Source: Myxococcus stipitatus (GTDB lineage: Bacteria > Myxococcota > Myxococcia > Myxococcales > Myxococcaceae). Taken from it: a stretch of DNA of 64,000 bases. Below, piece after piece: positions 1 through 8,905 of the stretch. The stretch spans positions 186,001 to 250,000 of the forward strand of contig NZ_CP102770.1 in the NCBI RefSeq assembly GCF_038561935.1, written 5' to 3'. The notes beneath the pieces are model-generated. The model saw nothing but the letters and a program-made list of their open reading frames with translations. It had not been told where the DNA came from and searched no databases. Made by a program: the position numbers and the translations under genes. Numbering within the stretch: the first letter of the stretch is position 1; every line of letters begins with the position of its first letter.

Positions 1-22
1 GCTGTCACCGCCCGCCCCGGGC

Positions 23-888
23 TCAGCCACCCTCCGGGGGCTGCTTCAGCTTCGACACATGCGTCAGCACCCAAGGTCCTGACTCCTCGGTCCTCAGCTG
101 GTAGCCCGCTCGCCCGAGGCGCTCAGTCCAAGCCTTGTCCATCCCCGCCAGGTCTCTTTCGAGAAGCCACACGCCGTCCTCTCTTCGCGACAGCGTCATC
201 GCGGGTCCGACGGACTCTCCGAGGAGCGCTTCGAGCAACGGCCGCTGACCCGTGAGGTATCCCATCCCGTCCAGCTGTTGATTCCGGAGGCGCTCCAGCA
301 GGGCCACCCGGGAGTTGCGCTTCGCCAGACCCCCGCCAGGACGGTGGACTCCCACTGCTGGATGTCGCGCTCCGCGGCGAGGATGTCCTCCCGCAGCGCC
401 TTGCTGGTCCCCGGCCAGAAGAGCCCCCGGGGTGGCAGGGGATACCGGGTGACCTGGGCCGCGGCTTCCTCCAGCGTCTGACAGGCCGGGCCCGAGGAGA
501 ATTCCATCGACCACTTCTCGTGATGGAGGGAGAGCCTCTCGAGCGAAAGAAAGGGCGCGCCTTTCCCGAGCGCCTCCAGCACCCCGACGAGGTCGCGCGC
601 CGTTCCCGCGCCTTGGAGCCGCGGCCTCGCCTGGCCGCTCTCGTCTCGCGGGGGGCAGTGGGTGTGAAGCTGGTGCCCCACGGTCTGCAGCTCGCGCGCG
701 TACTCCTCCCGACGTGCGATGCGCTCCATCAGCTCCGCGCGCTCGAGCTGCGCGGCGCGCTTCAGTCGTGTCAGTTGCCGAAGCTCCTCCGTCTCGCAGG
801 CGCAGAGTCCCAGCGCGGCCAGGGTGAGGCCGACCCTCACCCACGAGGCGCGGCCAGACCTCTGTTGTCTTTCCGTGTCAGCTCGCAT
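23..888 (-). pseudogene. Lipoprotein with coiled-coil N-terminus, interrupted by a frameshift
   Basis: Read from 888, the frame gives a basic n-region, a hydrophobic stretch and a lipobox (LCAC, Cys31), then a charged helical segment rich in Glu, Arg and Leu that looks coiled-coil. At a run of five C on the plus strand (330-334) the sensible frame changes. Downstream the protein-like sequence (KRNSRVALLERLRNQ onward) continues in another frame to a stop at 23-25. One extra base in that run would join the halves into a protein of about 288 residues. The start lies 37 bp downstream of the carboxypeptidase-regulatory-like gene, so the two are probably cotranscribed. It is either a true pseudogene or a homopolymer sequencing error. 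No function is recognised. Confidence 0.65.
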
Positions 889-925
889 CGAGGCGCCTCC
901 CTGGAGCCCGAGGCTCCGCGCCGCT

Positions 926-3880
926 TCACCGCGCGGTCGGCTCCACGGGTTGGAAGGTGATGGCCATGTCTTCTCCCTCCGCGGGTAGCACCAGCTGCAC
1001 GGGCGCGAACTCCCCTCGCGCCTGGCCTTTCGGGTCGGGCTGGAGCAGCAGCTCGTGTGTGCCCGTGTCGAGGCCGCCCAGCTTCGCCACGCCGTCCGTC
1101 ATGGGGAAGGACGCGCTGTTCGCGGCATCGCTCGCGACGACGACGCGACCCTCGACGGGGCGACCCTTGAGGTCCTTCGCGCTCGCCGTCACCAGGATTC
1201 GAGGCACCAGCCGTCCGGTCACCTCGCGCTGGGTTCCATCCACCTTGATGCGCAGGGTGCGGTAGAGCGTCTGCCTGTCGCGGACCTCGAGGGTGAGGGG
1301 GCGGGACTCCAGCGGCCCCAGGATGAAGCGGCCTTCGGGGGTCACCCCGGCCGTCGCCAGGGGCGCCTGCTGCTCCTCATCGGGGACAATCCCCTCCGGG
1401 TTGGCCACGACGAAGAGGCGGCCCGGATGCGCCCCCCACGGCGAGACCTGCAGGTGCCCGAAGATGTAGCGGCCCGCCTCCATCTGGATGTCCCCCAGGT
1501 GGACATCCGGCGACTCCCAGCCGCCCTGCACCATGCGCGTCACCGTGGGGAGCCTCTTCGCGGAGAAGTAGAACGGCATGGCCGTCGCCTGCTCATGGTT
1601 GGGGATGGAGAAGGAGCCGTCCTCGCGTGTCTTGACCGGGTTCTCATTGATGACGATGTCGCGCAGGGGCGCGCCGTCGGGACCGATGAGCCGCCCGTGG
1701 ACGTGTGAGTGGCGCTTCACCACCAGCCGCACCTGTCGCGTCTGCTCGCTCACGTCGAGGCCATTCGTGCCGGGCGTGCCCCCCGCGGAGCGCTCCGGCT
1801 GGAAGGTGTAGCCCACCCGCGTGGCGGTGAGGGTGTGCCGGACCCCCGTCAGTCCCTGGAGGACGAAGCGCCCTTGCGCGTCGGTGAGCACCCCCACGAA
1901 GTCCTTGCGGAAGCAGCCCGTCTCCATGCCGCCGGAGTCCTCGAGCGACGCGGCGCGGACGCCCACCCGCTCGACGGGTTGACCGTCGACGTCGACGACG
2001 ACGCCCTCCAGGGCGTGCTCCTCGGGGCGCCGCAGGGCCACCTTCACCACCGCGTCCTTCGCCAGCTCCACGTCCGTCCACACCGTCTGGTCCACGCTGT
2101 CCGTCGCGCGCTCCGCCAGCACGCGATAGCGACCCGGGAGGAGGCCCTTGCGGTGGAAGCGGCCCTGCGCGTCCGTCGTGGTGGCCTCCAGCAGGTTCGT
2201 CTGCTCGGTGCCCTCCTCGGCCAGGGGCAGCACGCTCACCTGGAACCCGGAGAGGGGCAGGCCGCGCGCATCCGTCAGCGTCCCTTCCACGGTCGCACCC
2301 TCGCCCAGGATGATGTCCACGCCCGTGGAGGGGGCCTTCACCGGGACGAGCGCCGGGGTGAAGTGGTCCTCGCGGATGCGGACCCGGTACTCGCCGGGCC
2401 CGTTGGCATCCAGCACGAAGCGGCCATCGCGGCCCGAGTAGGTCGACTCGTGGAGCTCGTACTCCACGGGCTCCTCGGGTGTGTCCCGCTCCAGCTCCAG
2501 GTGGATGCCCGGCACGGGACGTCTCGCGCTGTCCAGGACGCGGCCGATGATGGAGGCCGCGCGCTTCAGCGTGAAGTCCTGGCGGGTGGTGCCCGGCTCC
2601 ACCTTGCGCTCCTCGCCCTGCAAGTCATCGAGATGGCCTTCGGCCTGGAGCACGAAGGTCCACGCTCCCGGCTGGAGCGGCCCCACGCGGTAGCGGCCCG
2701 CCGCGTCGGTGACGACCGTCAGCTCCTTTTCTGGATGGCCCGGACGCTCCAGCGACAGCTTCACGCCCGCCACGGTGCCGGGTGCGTCGTTGAACACCGT
2801 GCCCTCGGCGTGGAGCGCCTCGCCCAGCGTCAGCAGCACCTCGGAGGGCGGCGACAGGGGCAGCTTCACCTGCGCGAGCGCGTACTGGCCGCGCTGCTCG
2901 GCGGTGAGGGTGTGGTGACCCGTGCCCAGCTCGAAGGAGAAGTGTCCTCGCGCATCGCTCGTGGCGCGCAGGGGCGGGGTGCCCGCCGAGGCGCTCGAGC
3001 TCTCCACGCGCACCTCGACCGAGGGAACCGGGGCGCCGTTCGCGACCACGCGGCCGGAGAGCCGGTGGCGTCGGTACAGCTTCATCTCCGCGTCCTCGAC
3101 GCCGAGCGGGACTTCCTCGAGCGCGGGCATCCAGCCCTCCTTCGAGATAAGGACCAGATAGGTGCCAGGGGGCAGGGGCCCGACCTGGAAGCGTCCATCG
3201 TCCTGGGTGCCGCCATCGAAGAAGCGGGTGTACTCGCGGCCCACCACCATCACCGAGGCCCCGGCGAGCGGCGCCTCGTCACCGAAGGCACGGCCCTTCA
3301 GGTACCGAGGACTCTCCAACATCAGCCGCACGTCCTGGCTCCCCGCCGGGACTCCAGGGCGCATCGACGTGCCGCGCTCGGAGAGCGCCAGGAGGTTCTG
3401 CGGTCCCTCGGGCAGACCCTCCAGCACGAAGCCCCCCGCCTCATCCGTCACCGCCTCCGAGGAGACCGCCGCCTCCCCCTCGCGGGCGAGCAGCATCGCG
3501 AGGACGGTGTCCTGGGCCTGCGGCAGGCACCCCGCGAGCTTGCGCCGCTGGGGCGAGTCCCCCGTCACCGCCTCCCAGGGAGGCAGGGCCTCGTCCGGGC
3601 AGGGGATTTCGGACAGCGTCTGTCCGGCCTCGGGCCACGACGCGGAGACGCGCGCGCCCGCCACGCCCTTGCCCCACGCATCCACCACGGTGCCTCGGAT
3701 GGACAGGCCGTGGGCGTGGGCTCGCGCGGGGGCGGACGTGCGGGGCAGGGTGTTCTGGGAGGCGTGCTGGGACGTGGGGGCGGGCTCCTCCGGGGAGGGC
3801 GCGGAGGGGGCTCCCAGCACTCGCCACAGCAGGAGCGCGAGCGCCCCCGCGATGACCGTCCCCACAATCCATGCACGCAT
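926..3880 (-). CDS. Carboxypeptidase regulatory-like repeat protein, membrane-anchored
   Basis: This 984-residue protein begins with a single hydrophobic segment (about residues 4-24), an uncleaved anchor or signal, followed by a Pro/Ala/Ser-rich linker. The rest is a string of beta-sandwich repeats of the CarboxypepD_reg/Cna-B-like type. Each is marked by phrases such as GRVLDSARRPVPG and DAQGRFVLQGLTGVRHTL: a 'V.G...P..G..V' strand, then a 'T..DG.F.L..L..G.Y.L' strand. At least eight repeats can be counted. Proteins of this type are common in myxobacterial cell envelopes and are thought to be structural or carbohydrate-binding; no catalytic domain is visible. The ATG at 3880 has a GGAG-like sequence upstream. 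The lipoprotein pseudogene follows 37 bp downstream. Confidence 0.85.
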   Translation of the reverse strand: MRAWIVGTVIAGALALLLWRVLGAPSAPSPEEPAPTSQHASQNTLPRTSAPARAHAHGLSIRGTVVDAWGKGVAGARVSASWPEAGQTLSEIPCPDEALPPWEAVTGDSPQRRKLAGCLPQAQDTVLAMLLAREGEAAVSSEAVTDEAGGFVLEGLPEGPQNLLALSERGTSMRPGVPAGSQDVRLMLESPRYLKGRAFGDEAPLAGASVMVVGREYTRFFDGGTQDDGRFQVGPLPPGTYLVLISKEGWMPALEEVPLGVEDAEMKLYRRHRLSGRVVANGAPVPSVEVRVESSSASAGTPPLRATSDARGHFSFELGTGHHTLTAEQRGQYALAQVKLPLSPPSEVLLTLGEALHAEGTVFNDAPGTVAGVKLSLERPGHPEKELTVVTDAAGRYRVGPLQPGAWTFVLQAEGHLDDLQGEERKVEPGTTRQDFTLKRAASIIGRVLDSARRPVPGIHLELERDTPEEPVEYELHESTYSGRDGRFVLDANGPGEYRVRIREDHFTPALVPVKAPSTGVDIILGEGATVEGTLTDARGLPLSGFQVSVLPLAEEGTEQTNLLEATTTDAQGRFHRKGLLPGRYRVLAERATDSVDQTVWTDVELAKDAVVKVALRRPEEHALEGVVVDVDGQPVERVGVRAASLEDSGGMETGCFRKDFVGVLTDAQGRFVLQGLTGVRHTLTATRVGYTFQPERSAGGTPGTNGLDVSEQTRQVRLVVKRHSHVHGRLIGPDGAPLRDIVINENPVKTREDGSFSIPNHEQATAMPFYFSAKRLPTVTRMVQGGWESPDVHLGDIQMEAGRYIFGHLQVSPWGAHPGRLFVVANPEGIVPDEEQQAPLATAGVTPEGRFILGPLESRPLTLEVRDRQTLYRTLRIKVDGTQREVTGRLVPRILVTASAKDLKGRPVEGRVVVASDAANSASFPMTDGVAKLGGLDTGTHELLLQPDPKGQARGEFAPVQLVLPAEGEDMAITFQPVEPTAR

Positions 3881-3948
3881 GATGAGCTCCGGCTGTCCGA
3901 CGTCGAATCGTCAGGATAACAGCCGGAGCCCACCGAGGAGCCAGCGAC

Positions 3949-4143
3949 TCAGCGCTGCTGCGTCCCCGCGTCCGTGTCATGCAGCTGCGGGCCACTGCCG
4001 CCGGTGCCCGGCTGCATCGTGTTGCTCTCGCGGCCCGAGCCGCCCGTGGCGCCGGTGTTGTCCCGGCTCCGCTCCCTGCAACCCGTCACCGTCAGGGCCG
4101 CCGCCACCGCCGCCACCGTCAACCATCGCGTGAAAGTCCTCAT
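3949..4143 (-). CDS. Small lipoprotein (64 aa)
   Basis: This is a short protein with a clear lipoprotein signal: MRTFTRW, a hydrophobic Ala/Val stretch, and the lipobox VTGC (Cys22). The mature part is about 42 residues, polar and rich in Gly, Thr, Asp and Arg, with no recognisable fold. A strong ribosome-binding site (AAAGGAGG) sits 8-9 bases before the ATG, supporting a real gene despite its size. It lies upstream of the large regulatory-like repeat gene on the same strand with a 68-bp gap. Similar Gly-rich mini-lipoproteins are frequent in myxobacterial genomes, without known function. Confidence 0.7.
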   Translation of the reverse strand: MRTFTRWLTVAAVAAALTVTGCRERSRDNTGATGGSGRESNTMQPGTGGSGPQLHDTDAGTQQR

Positions 4144-4260
4144 CGCGCGTGCCTCCTTTCAGGCTGGCCCAACGCTGAGGCCGCGCCGCGTCCCGGGCAC
4201 GGATGGGTCGAGCGCTCGGCCCGCTGCCCGCTCGAGACCGCGAGGAGGGACGAACGCGCC

Positions 4261-5130
4261 TCAGTCCTCGCGGCGCAGCACGAGCAGCGAGTACTCCAGT
4301 CCTCCATCGAGCAGGGCCTGCTGGAGCCGCAGGTGCTCACGGCGCGACTCCCCGCGAGCGAGGATGCGCGCGGGAAGCTGTCCGGTGGGCGCGAAGCGCT
4401 CATGCGCGAGCAGCTCCAGCGTGAGGGACCAGAAGCCCACCGCGCGCCCGGACACGTCGTCACACACCTCCAGCTCCAGCCCCGCGGCGTGCGCGGCGGA
4501 CAGGTATTCGTCCCGCGTGCCGATGCACGTGCGCCAGTAGCGGTCGAACGGCGCCGCCAGCTCCGGCCTGCCGAGGAAGCAGTCCGCGATGGCCACCACG
4601 CCTCCCGGACGCAAGAGGCCGCGCACGCGGCGGAACCACTCCGCGCGAGGCAGGTAGCTGCACGTCTCCACCGCCACCACCGCGTCGAAGCAGGCGCGCC
4701 CCGGCACCGCGAGCGCGTCGCAGTGCACGGACTTCACCCGCGCGCCCACGCCCTCGATTTCGGCGAACGTGCGCACCAGCTCCACGTGCAGCCCCACGTT
4801 CGTCACCGCCGTCACCCGCGCCTGGTGCTTGGAGGCCCAGTACAGCGCGCCACCGCCCAGGCCGCAGCCCACGTCCAGCAGCTCGCACTCCTCGGGCAGC
4901 GGCCCCATCGCGCGCGCCAGCTCCGCCAGCAGCACCTCCTGCGAGGCGTTGACGCGCTCGCGCACGCGCGCCTCCGGCTCTCCGGGAGGCGGCACGTCGT
5001 CCACGAGCCCGACATGGAAGTGGACGCGAGGGCCCGGCCCGTAGCGGCGCAGGATGCGCTCCGTCTTCTCCTCGTAGTAGGCGGCCACCGTGTCATGACG
5101 GGACTCGCTCCACTGGGATTCCGCCCTCAT
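4261..5130 (-). CDS. SAM-dependent C-methyltransferase of the GPP/tocopherol/sterol type
   Basis: This 289-residue class I methyltransferase has motif I LLDVGCGLGGG (about residues 84-95), an acidic motif II region, and the post-motif phrase LLRPGGVVAIADCF. The N-terminal YYEEKTERILRRYGPG and HFHVGL layout, with the glycine-rich loop after a long helical lead, matches the family that methylates prenyl or sterol carbons (geranyl diphosphate C-methyltransferase, tocopherol methyltransferase) rather than protein methylases. The start ATG overlaps the stop of the upstream class 1 isoprenoid-fold gene (ATGA), so the two are translationally coupled. That suggests the substrate is the product of that enzyme, although this is inferred only from context. 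Confidence 0.8.
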   Translation of the reverse strand: MRAESQWSESRHDTVAAYYEEKTERILRRYGPGPRVHFHVGLVDDVPPPGEPEARVRERVNASQEVLLAELARAMGPLPEECELLDVGCGLGGGALYWASKHQARVTAVTNVGLHVELVRTFAEIEGVGARVKSVHCDALAVPGRACFDAVVAVETCSYLPRAEWFRRVRGLLRPGGVVAIADCFLGRPELAAPFDRYWRTCIGTRDEYLSAAHAAGLELEVCDDVSGRAVGFWSLTLELLAHERFAPTGQLPARILARGESRREHLRLQQALLDGGLEYSLLVLRRED

Positions 5131-5864
5131 GACTCCACCTCCGGAATGATGGGTTCGATGCGGCGCAGGGCCGCGTCCAGGCACCGCAGGTCCTGGGCTC
5201 GAAGCGACTCGGTGGCGCGCCGTCCCCAGGCCACCACCGCGACCCGGTCCGCGGGGGGCAGGGACGTGAAGCGCGCGTCCTTGGAGCGGATGTCCTCCGC
5301 GATGTGCGCGGCCACGCCCAGCGCCACGCCCACCTGCGCGGCGCGCTCCTCCAGCCACGTCCCCGCCCACAGGATGCGCAGGTAGCCCGCCCACTGCTTG
5401 CCGGCGATGCCCTCCGCCACGCGGCGGAACACCGGCTCGGTCCACTCGCGTGTGCGCACCTCCAGCGCCTGGGGCCCGGCGGCCCGCGCGAGCAGCCGCG
5501 CGCCTTCCTCCAGCGCGAGCGGCGGCAGCTTCGCGCGAGGCTCCGCGAGCGTGGCCCAGGCGAGGTTCTGCAAGAGGAACTGCGCGCACGGGCCCACGCG
5601 GAGCGGCTCCTGGAGGTAGACGCAGTCGCCGTCCATGAGGTCGTCGGCGAGGTTGCCCGCGCTGAAGCTGAAGAAGAGGCCCACGCCGCGCGCCGTCAGC
5701 AGGTCGCGCTCCAGCCCCGCCTCCGCGCCGGCCTCGTAGAAGAGGGGCAGGGGGCCGGGCTGCGCGGCCTCCAGCGCGGCGAGCACGTCGCGCTCCGACT
5801 CCTCGGGCAGCTCCAGCCGTCGCAGCACCCGCAGGGACTCTTGAAACAGCGCTCCACCACTCAT
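5127..5864 (-). CDS. Class 1 isoprenoid biosynthesis-type enzyme
   Basis: This 245-residue all-alpha protein carries an aspartate-rich motif, DDLMDGD (residues 74-80), in a context (FSFSAGNLADD) recalling the first metal-binding motif of prenyl synthases. A second acidic patch, EDIRSKD (190-196), is followed by FTSLPPADR. It is shorter than a typical polyprenyl diphosphate synthase and lacks the canonical second DDxxD, so it is a divergent member whose reaction is unknown. It overlaps the upstream histidine kinase by ATGA and the downstream methyltransferase by ATGA. The family matches proteins annotated in myxobacteria as 'class 1 isoprenoid biosynthesis enzyme'. Prenyl transfer or terpene cyclisation are both possible. 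Confidence 0.7.
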   Translation of the reverse strand: MSGGALFQESLRVLRRLELPEESERDVLAALEAAQPGPLPLFYEAGAEAGLERDLLTARGVGLFFSFSAGNLADDLMDGDCVYLQEPLRVGPCAQFLLQNLAWATLAEPRAKLPPLALEEGARLLARAAGPQALEVRTREWTEPVFRRVAEGIAGKQWAGYLRILWAGTWLEERAAQVGVALGVAAHIAEDIRSKDARFTSLPPADRVAVVAWGRRATESLRAQDLRCLDAALRRIEPIIPEVES

Positions 5865-7213
5865 GAGTATTCCCTCGGCAGGTACAGGCGGAGCAGGGCG
5901 CCGCCGTCCGGGGCATTGCGCCGGTGCAGGATTCCGCCGCTGGCGCGAAGCAGGCATTCGCTGGTGTAGAGGCCCAGGCCGGTGCCTTCCGGCTTGGAGG
6001 TGTAGAGCTCCTCGGCGGGGACGTTGAGGAACGCGGTGGGGAAGCCCGGCCCGTTGTCGGCGATGACGACCTCCAGCCGGCCGCTGAGCGGCTCCACGCG
6101 CGCCTCGATGGACACGCGCGACGCGCCTCGCTCGCCGTCGCCCTCGCAGGCGTTGAGCACCAGGTTCTCCACCACCCGGCGCAGCGTGGTGGCCCCTCCG
6201 CGCATCAGCGCGCGCGGTGGCGCGTCCGGCTCCACCGCCACCTGGATGTCCACGTCCGGAAAGCGCACCGCCATGCTGGCTCGCACGTTCTCCAGCAGCG
6301 GCGGCAGCTCCACCGGCTCCGGCTCCGAGCCCATGGAGCGCCGACCCTTGGCGCGAATCTCCTCCACCATGCCGCGCACCTGCCGGAGGCTCTGGGTGAG
6401 CGTCCGCACCCGCTCGTCGAACTCCGCGCGCCCGGGGCCGAAGCGCTGGTTGCCCAACAGCGACAGCAGGTCCGCCGCGCTGTCCGCGGTCATCAGCGCG
6501 GTGTCGAGCTCCTGGTGGTGGCCGATGATTTCTCCCAGCGCCCGCGACAGCCGGTCCACGTCCTTCTCCTGCCGCTCCAGGAGCTGGGCCTGCATCGCGG
6601 CGCGCAAGCGCTCCGCCTGCGCGCGGGCGCGGTCGTGCGTCACGGCGAAGGTGCCCAGGTACAGCTCCGCGGTGAGGCTGGCGGGGCCGATGACGGCGAA
6701 GAGCAGCAGGTGCTCGGGGCTCTCGCGCCAGGGCAGCGCCGCGAGCAGGGCCACCGCCGTGCCCACCGCGACGAAGGGCTGCCGCGGCGTCACGCGGTGC
6801 AGCCGCCCATGGAACGCCGTGGTGAAGAGGAACAGCGAGGCAAAGACACTGGCACCTTGGAGATGGGACATGGCCATCATCGCGGCGAGGAAGAAGTGCA
6901 GCGTGGACACACCCAGGAGCAGCCACAGCCAGCCCCACGTCTCGATGTGACGCCGCCTCCGGTGGGCCGCGGAGAACAGCAGTCCGTTGATGAGCATGGG
7001 ACTGGCGCACAGCAAGCCCTGGGCGGGCGAGACGCCGAACAAGTCGCCGGCGCCGGGGGCCCAGGCGACGACCCCCAGCAGCACCAGGACCACCGAGGTG
7101 AGCACCCACCAGGGCCCCACGCCCGCGGCGGCCAGGACCTCGGTGGCGTCCTGGGCGCGCGTCCAGCGCCGGAAGGACGCCGCGATGGCGGCACCGGCGA
7201 TGCGCATGCTCAT
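5861..7213 (-). CDS. Membrane sensor histidine kinase
   Basis: This 450-residue protein has six or so hydrophobic segments in the first about 200 residues (for example GPWWVLTSVVLVLLGVVAW and LWLLLGVSTLHFFLAAM). A helical dimerisation region follows containing a HHQELD phosphoacceptor candidate, then a HATPase_c domain with N-box LVLNACEGD, G1 box DNGPGF and G2 box GTGLGL. The H-box is not the usual HE(L/F)RTP, so the phosphorylated histidine is uncertain. ATG starts at 7213 and 7207 are both possible; both sit just after the stop of the small upstream gene. No response regulator lies next to it. Its coupling to the isoprenoid-type enzyme suggests it senses or controls that pathway. Confidence 0.8.
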   Translation of the reverse strand: MSMRIAGAAIAASFRRWTRAQDATEVLAAAGVGPWWVLTSVVLVLLGVVAWAPGAGDLFGVSPAQGLLCASPMLINGLLFSAAHRRRRHIETWGWLWLLLGVSTLHFFLAAMMAMSHLQGASVFASLFLFTTAFHGRLHRVTPRQPFVAVGTAVALLAALPWRESPEHLLLFAVIGPASLTAELYLGTFAVTHDRARAQAERLRAAMQAQLLERQEKDVDRLSRALGEIIGHHQELDTALMTADSAADLLSLLGNQRFGPGRAEFDERVRTLTQSLRQVRGMVEEIRAKGRRSMGSEPEPVELPPLLENVRASMAVRFPDVDIQVAVEPDAPPRALMRGGATTLRRVVENLVLNACEGDGERGASRVSIEARVEPLSGRLEVVIADNGPGFPTAFLNVPAEELYTSKPEGTGLGLYTSECLLRASGGILHRRNAPDGGALLRLYLPREYS

Positions 7214-7220
7214 GCCGTGC

Positions 7221-7538
7221 TCACACGGTGGTGAACAGGGAACAGCCAGCCTGTTGCTGGAGCTGGTTGACCTGGCGCGTGGCATCGTCGACGCGCTGGC
7301 GTAACTCCTGGACCAGCGACGTGTGGCCGCGTCGGGTGATGCGCACCTCCACTTCGCCGCCCGCCAGCAGGTGGTGGAGCGCCTCCAGCACGGGCTCGAG
7401 CGTGGGCGTGAGGCCCACCTGTCCATGAGGCCCCTCCACCGCGCCCAGCTCCTGGATGCGGTGGAGGTAGTCACTCACCGCGCTGGCCAGGGGCAGCGTC
7501 ACGAGACGCGGCCCCCAGGTGTTCCTGTTCTCCTGCAT
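7221..7538 (-). CDS. Small conserved-looking protein heading the histidine kinase operon
   Basis: This 105-residue soluble protein starts MQENRN, with a purine run GGGGGGGA as ribosome-binding site about six bases before the ATG. The middle (GGEVEVRITRRGHTSLVQELRQRVDDA) reads as a beta-strand plus amphipathic helix, and the C-terminus is Gln-rich. It ends 8-10 bases before the kinase start, so the four genes 7538 to 4261 form one tight operon. No family is recognised. Its size and position would suit an accessory or sensing partner of the kinase. Confidence 0.65.
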   Translation of the reverse strand: MQENRNTWGPRLVTLPLASAVSDYLHRIQELGAVEGPHGQVGLTPTLEPVLEALHHLLAGGEVEVRITRRGHTSLVQELRQRVDDATRQVNQLQQQAGCSLFTTV

Positions 7539-8005
7539 GTCGGTCCCCCCCGAGCGCGGAATGGTGGTGCGTGAGGCAGCGCGCCCATGGCTCGCGGACA
7601 TGCGCGGCGGGCCGCCGTGAAAGCGGGGTGGCCGCACCTGCCGCACACGAGGAACGGCGCCGCGAAGTGGCCTTCGCGCGGCACGGAGCCGGAGGTCGAA
7701 TCGTAAACGGTGCGACAGGTGTCGAGGCCCCATGCTGGTTGCCCCCCGCGAACCAGTCAGGCGCGACAGCGGATGCATCGCGCGGAGGGCAGCAAAGCGA
7801 GCCGCCGAGGAGTGCGTCAAACGCCGACCCGCCGCGATTGTTCTTTAGTGTTTGACGACACCGGACCCAGGGTCAGCGAGGTGACGAGAGGTCGACAGGG
7901 CGTGTGATTCAGGACGTATCCCTGTCTCGTGGCCATGCGGGCGAGCGGCGGTGGAGTCCTTGGCCGTGTCGACACGGCGGGCCCACTGTTGCCGGGGGTG
8001 CCGGC
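7539..8005. promoter_or_regulatory. Divergent intergenic region with an 8-bp inverted repeat
   Basis: This 467-bp gap separates the leftward kinase operon from the rightward dehalogenase operon. It contains CGTCAAAC at 7815-7822 and its complement GTTTGACG at 7850-7857, centred 35 bp apart, in the most AT-rich part of the gap. A shorter palindrome, GACCC-A-GGGTC, lies at 7864-7874. These could be operator half-sites for a regulator serving both operons. No convincing sigma-70 -35/-10 pair or open reading frame with a ribosome-binding site was found here. Confidence 0.35.
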
Positions 8006-8905
8006 ATGGCCAGGGTGAAACAGGTCAGCGAACACCGCGCCGAAGGCGACGTCGAGCGCGTCTACCACGAGCTGCGACAGACGCTGCGTGTGTCGGGGGT
8101 GGATGTCTCATTGCGCACGTGGGCCGCGCATCCGCGCTTCTTCGTGGCGATGTGGGAAGCCCTGGGGCCCAACGTGGAGACACGCGCCTTCGAGGAGCTG
8201 GCGGCGGGGCTGTGGCAGGAGGTGCTGGACACGACGGTGCGCTGGGAGGTGCTGGGCGCGTGGTCCGCGGTGGAGCTGGGGCCCAGCCAGCGCTTCCACG
8301 CGCGCGGCGCCCTGGAGCTGTATGAGGCGATGCAGCCGCGCGTGATGTTGATGCTATCGGCGGTGCGGCTGGCGCTGGAGGGGCACGTCGTCGGGCGCCG
8401 GGGCGTGCCCGGCGAGCTGGAGCGACTGGAGCGGGGCATCCCCTCGCGCATGGCGGCGATGGAGTGGGTGGCGCCGAAGCCCCGGGATGCGACGACGCGC
8501 ACGCTGTTCGCGGACATCGAGAAGACGGTGGGCCCGCCGGGCGTGCCGGGGGAGTACCGCGCGCTGGCGTGCTGGCCCGAGTACCTGGAGGCGGCGTGGC
8601 GCCGGTTGAAGCCGCGCATGAAGGACGACGACTTCCGGGCCGCGGCGGAGTCCTTGCGCGAGTCCGCGCGCAGGCGGGCCTTGGCGCTGCCGTTCGAGGT
8701 GGCGCTGAGCCGCGAGCGCGTGGCGGCGCTGGGGGAGAACGTGGAGGCCATCCTGAAGGTGACGCAGGCGCTGGAGACGCGCCTGCCCTCGCTGCTGTTG
8801 AACCTGTCCCGGCTGGTGCAGGACGTGCCGGACATCCTGCGTCAGCCGATGCCGGGCGCGGCGCGGCTGGTGCCGGACTGGGTCGCCGCGGAGGAGCTGC
8901 GATGA
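8006..8905 (+). CDS. DehI-family halocarboxylic acid dehalogenase-like protein
   Basis: This 299-residue, mostly helical protein is built from two related halves: VERVYHELRQTLRVSG with FFVAMWEALGPN in the first, and LFADIEKTVGPPGVPGEYRA with YLEAAWRRLKPRM in the second. That internal duplication is the signature of the DehI family (group I 2-haloacid dehalogenases acting on both D- and L-isomers). Catalytic activity cannot be assigned from sequence alone, because many family members in non-dehalogenating bacteria are uncharacterised. It starts at ATG 8006 after a GGGGG-rich ribosome-binding site and overlaps the downstream hydrolase by ATGA. That neighbour belongs to a superfamily that includes haloalkane dehalogenases. 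Confidence 0.8.
   Translation: MARVKQVSEHRAEGDVERVYHELRQTLRVSGVDVSLRTWAAHPRFFVAMWEALGPNVETRAFEELAAGLWQEVLDTTVRWEVLGAWSAVELGPSQRFHARGALELYEAMQPRVMLMLSAVRLALEGHVVGRRGVPGELERLERGIPSRMAAMEWVAPKPRDATTRTLFADIEKTVGPPGVPGEYRALACWPEYLEAAWRRLKPRMKDDDFRAAAESLRESARRRALALPFEVALSRERVAALGENVEAILKVTQALETRLPSLLLNLSRLVQDVPDILRQPMPGAARLVPDWVAAEELR

Noticed and set aside
926..3919. Long opposite-strand open frames across the regulatory-like repeat gene
   Set aside because: They are typical shadows in G+C-rich DNA: no ribosome-binding site, Arg/Ala/Pro-rich composition and no domain features.
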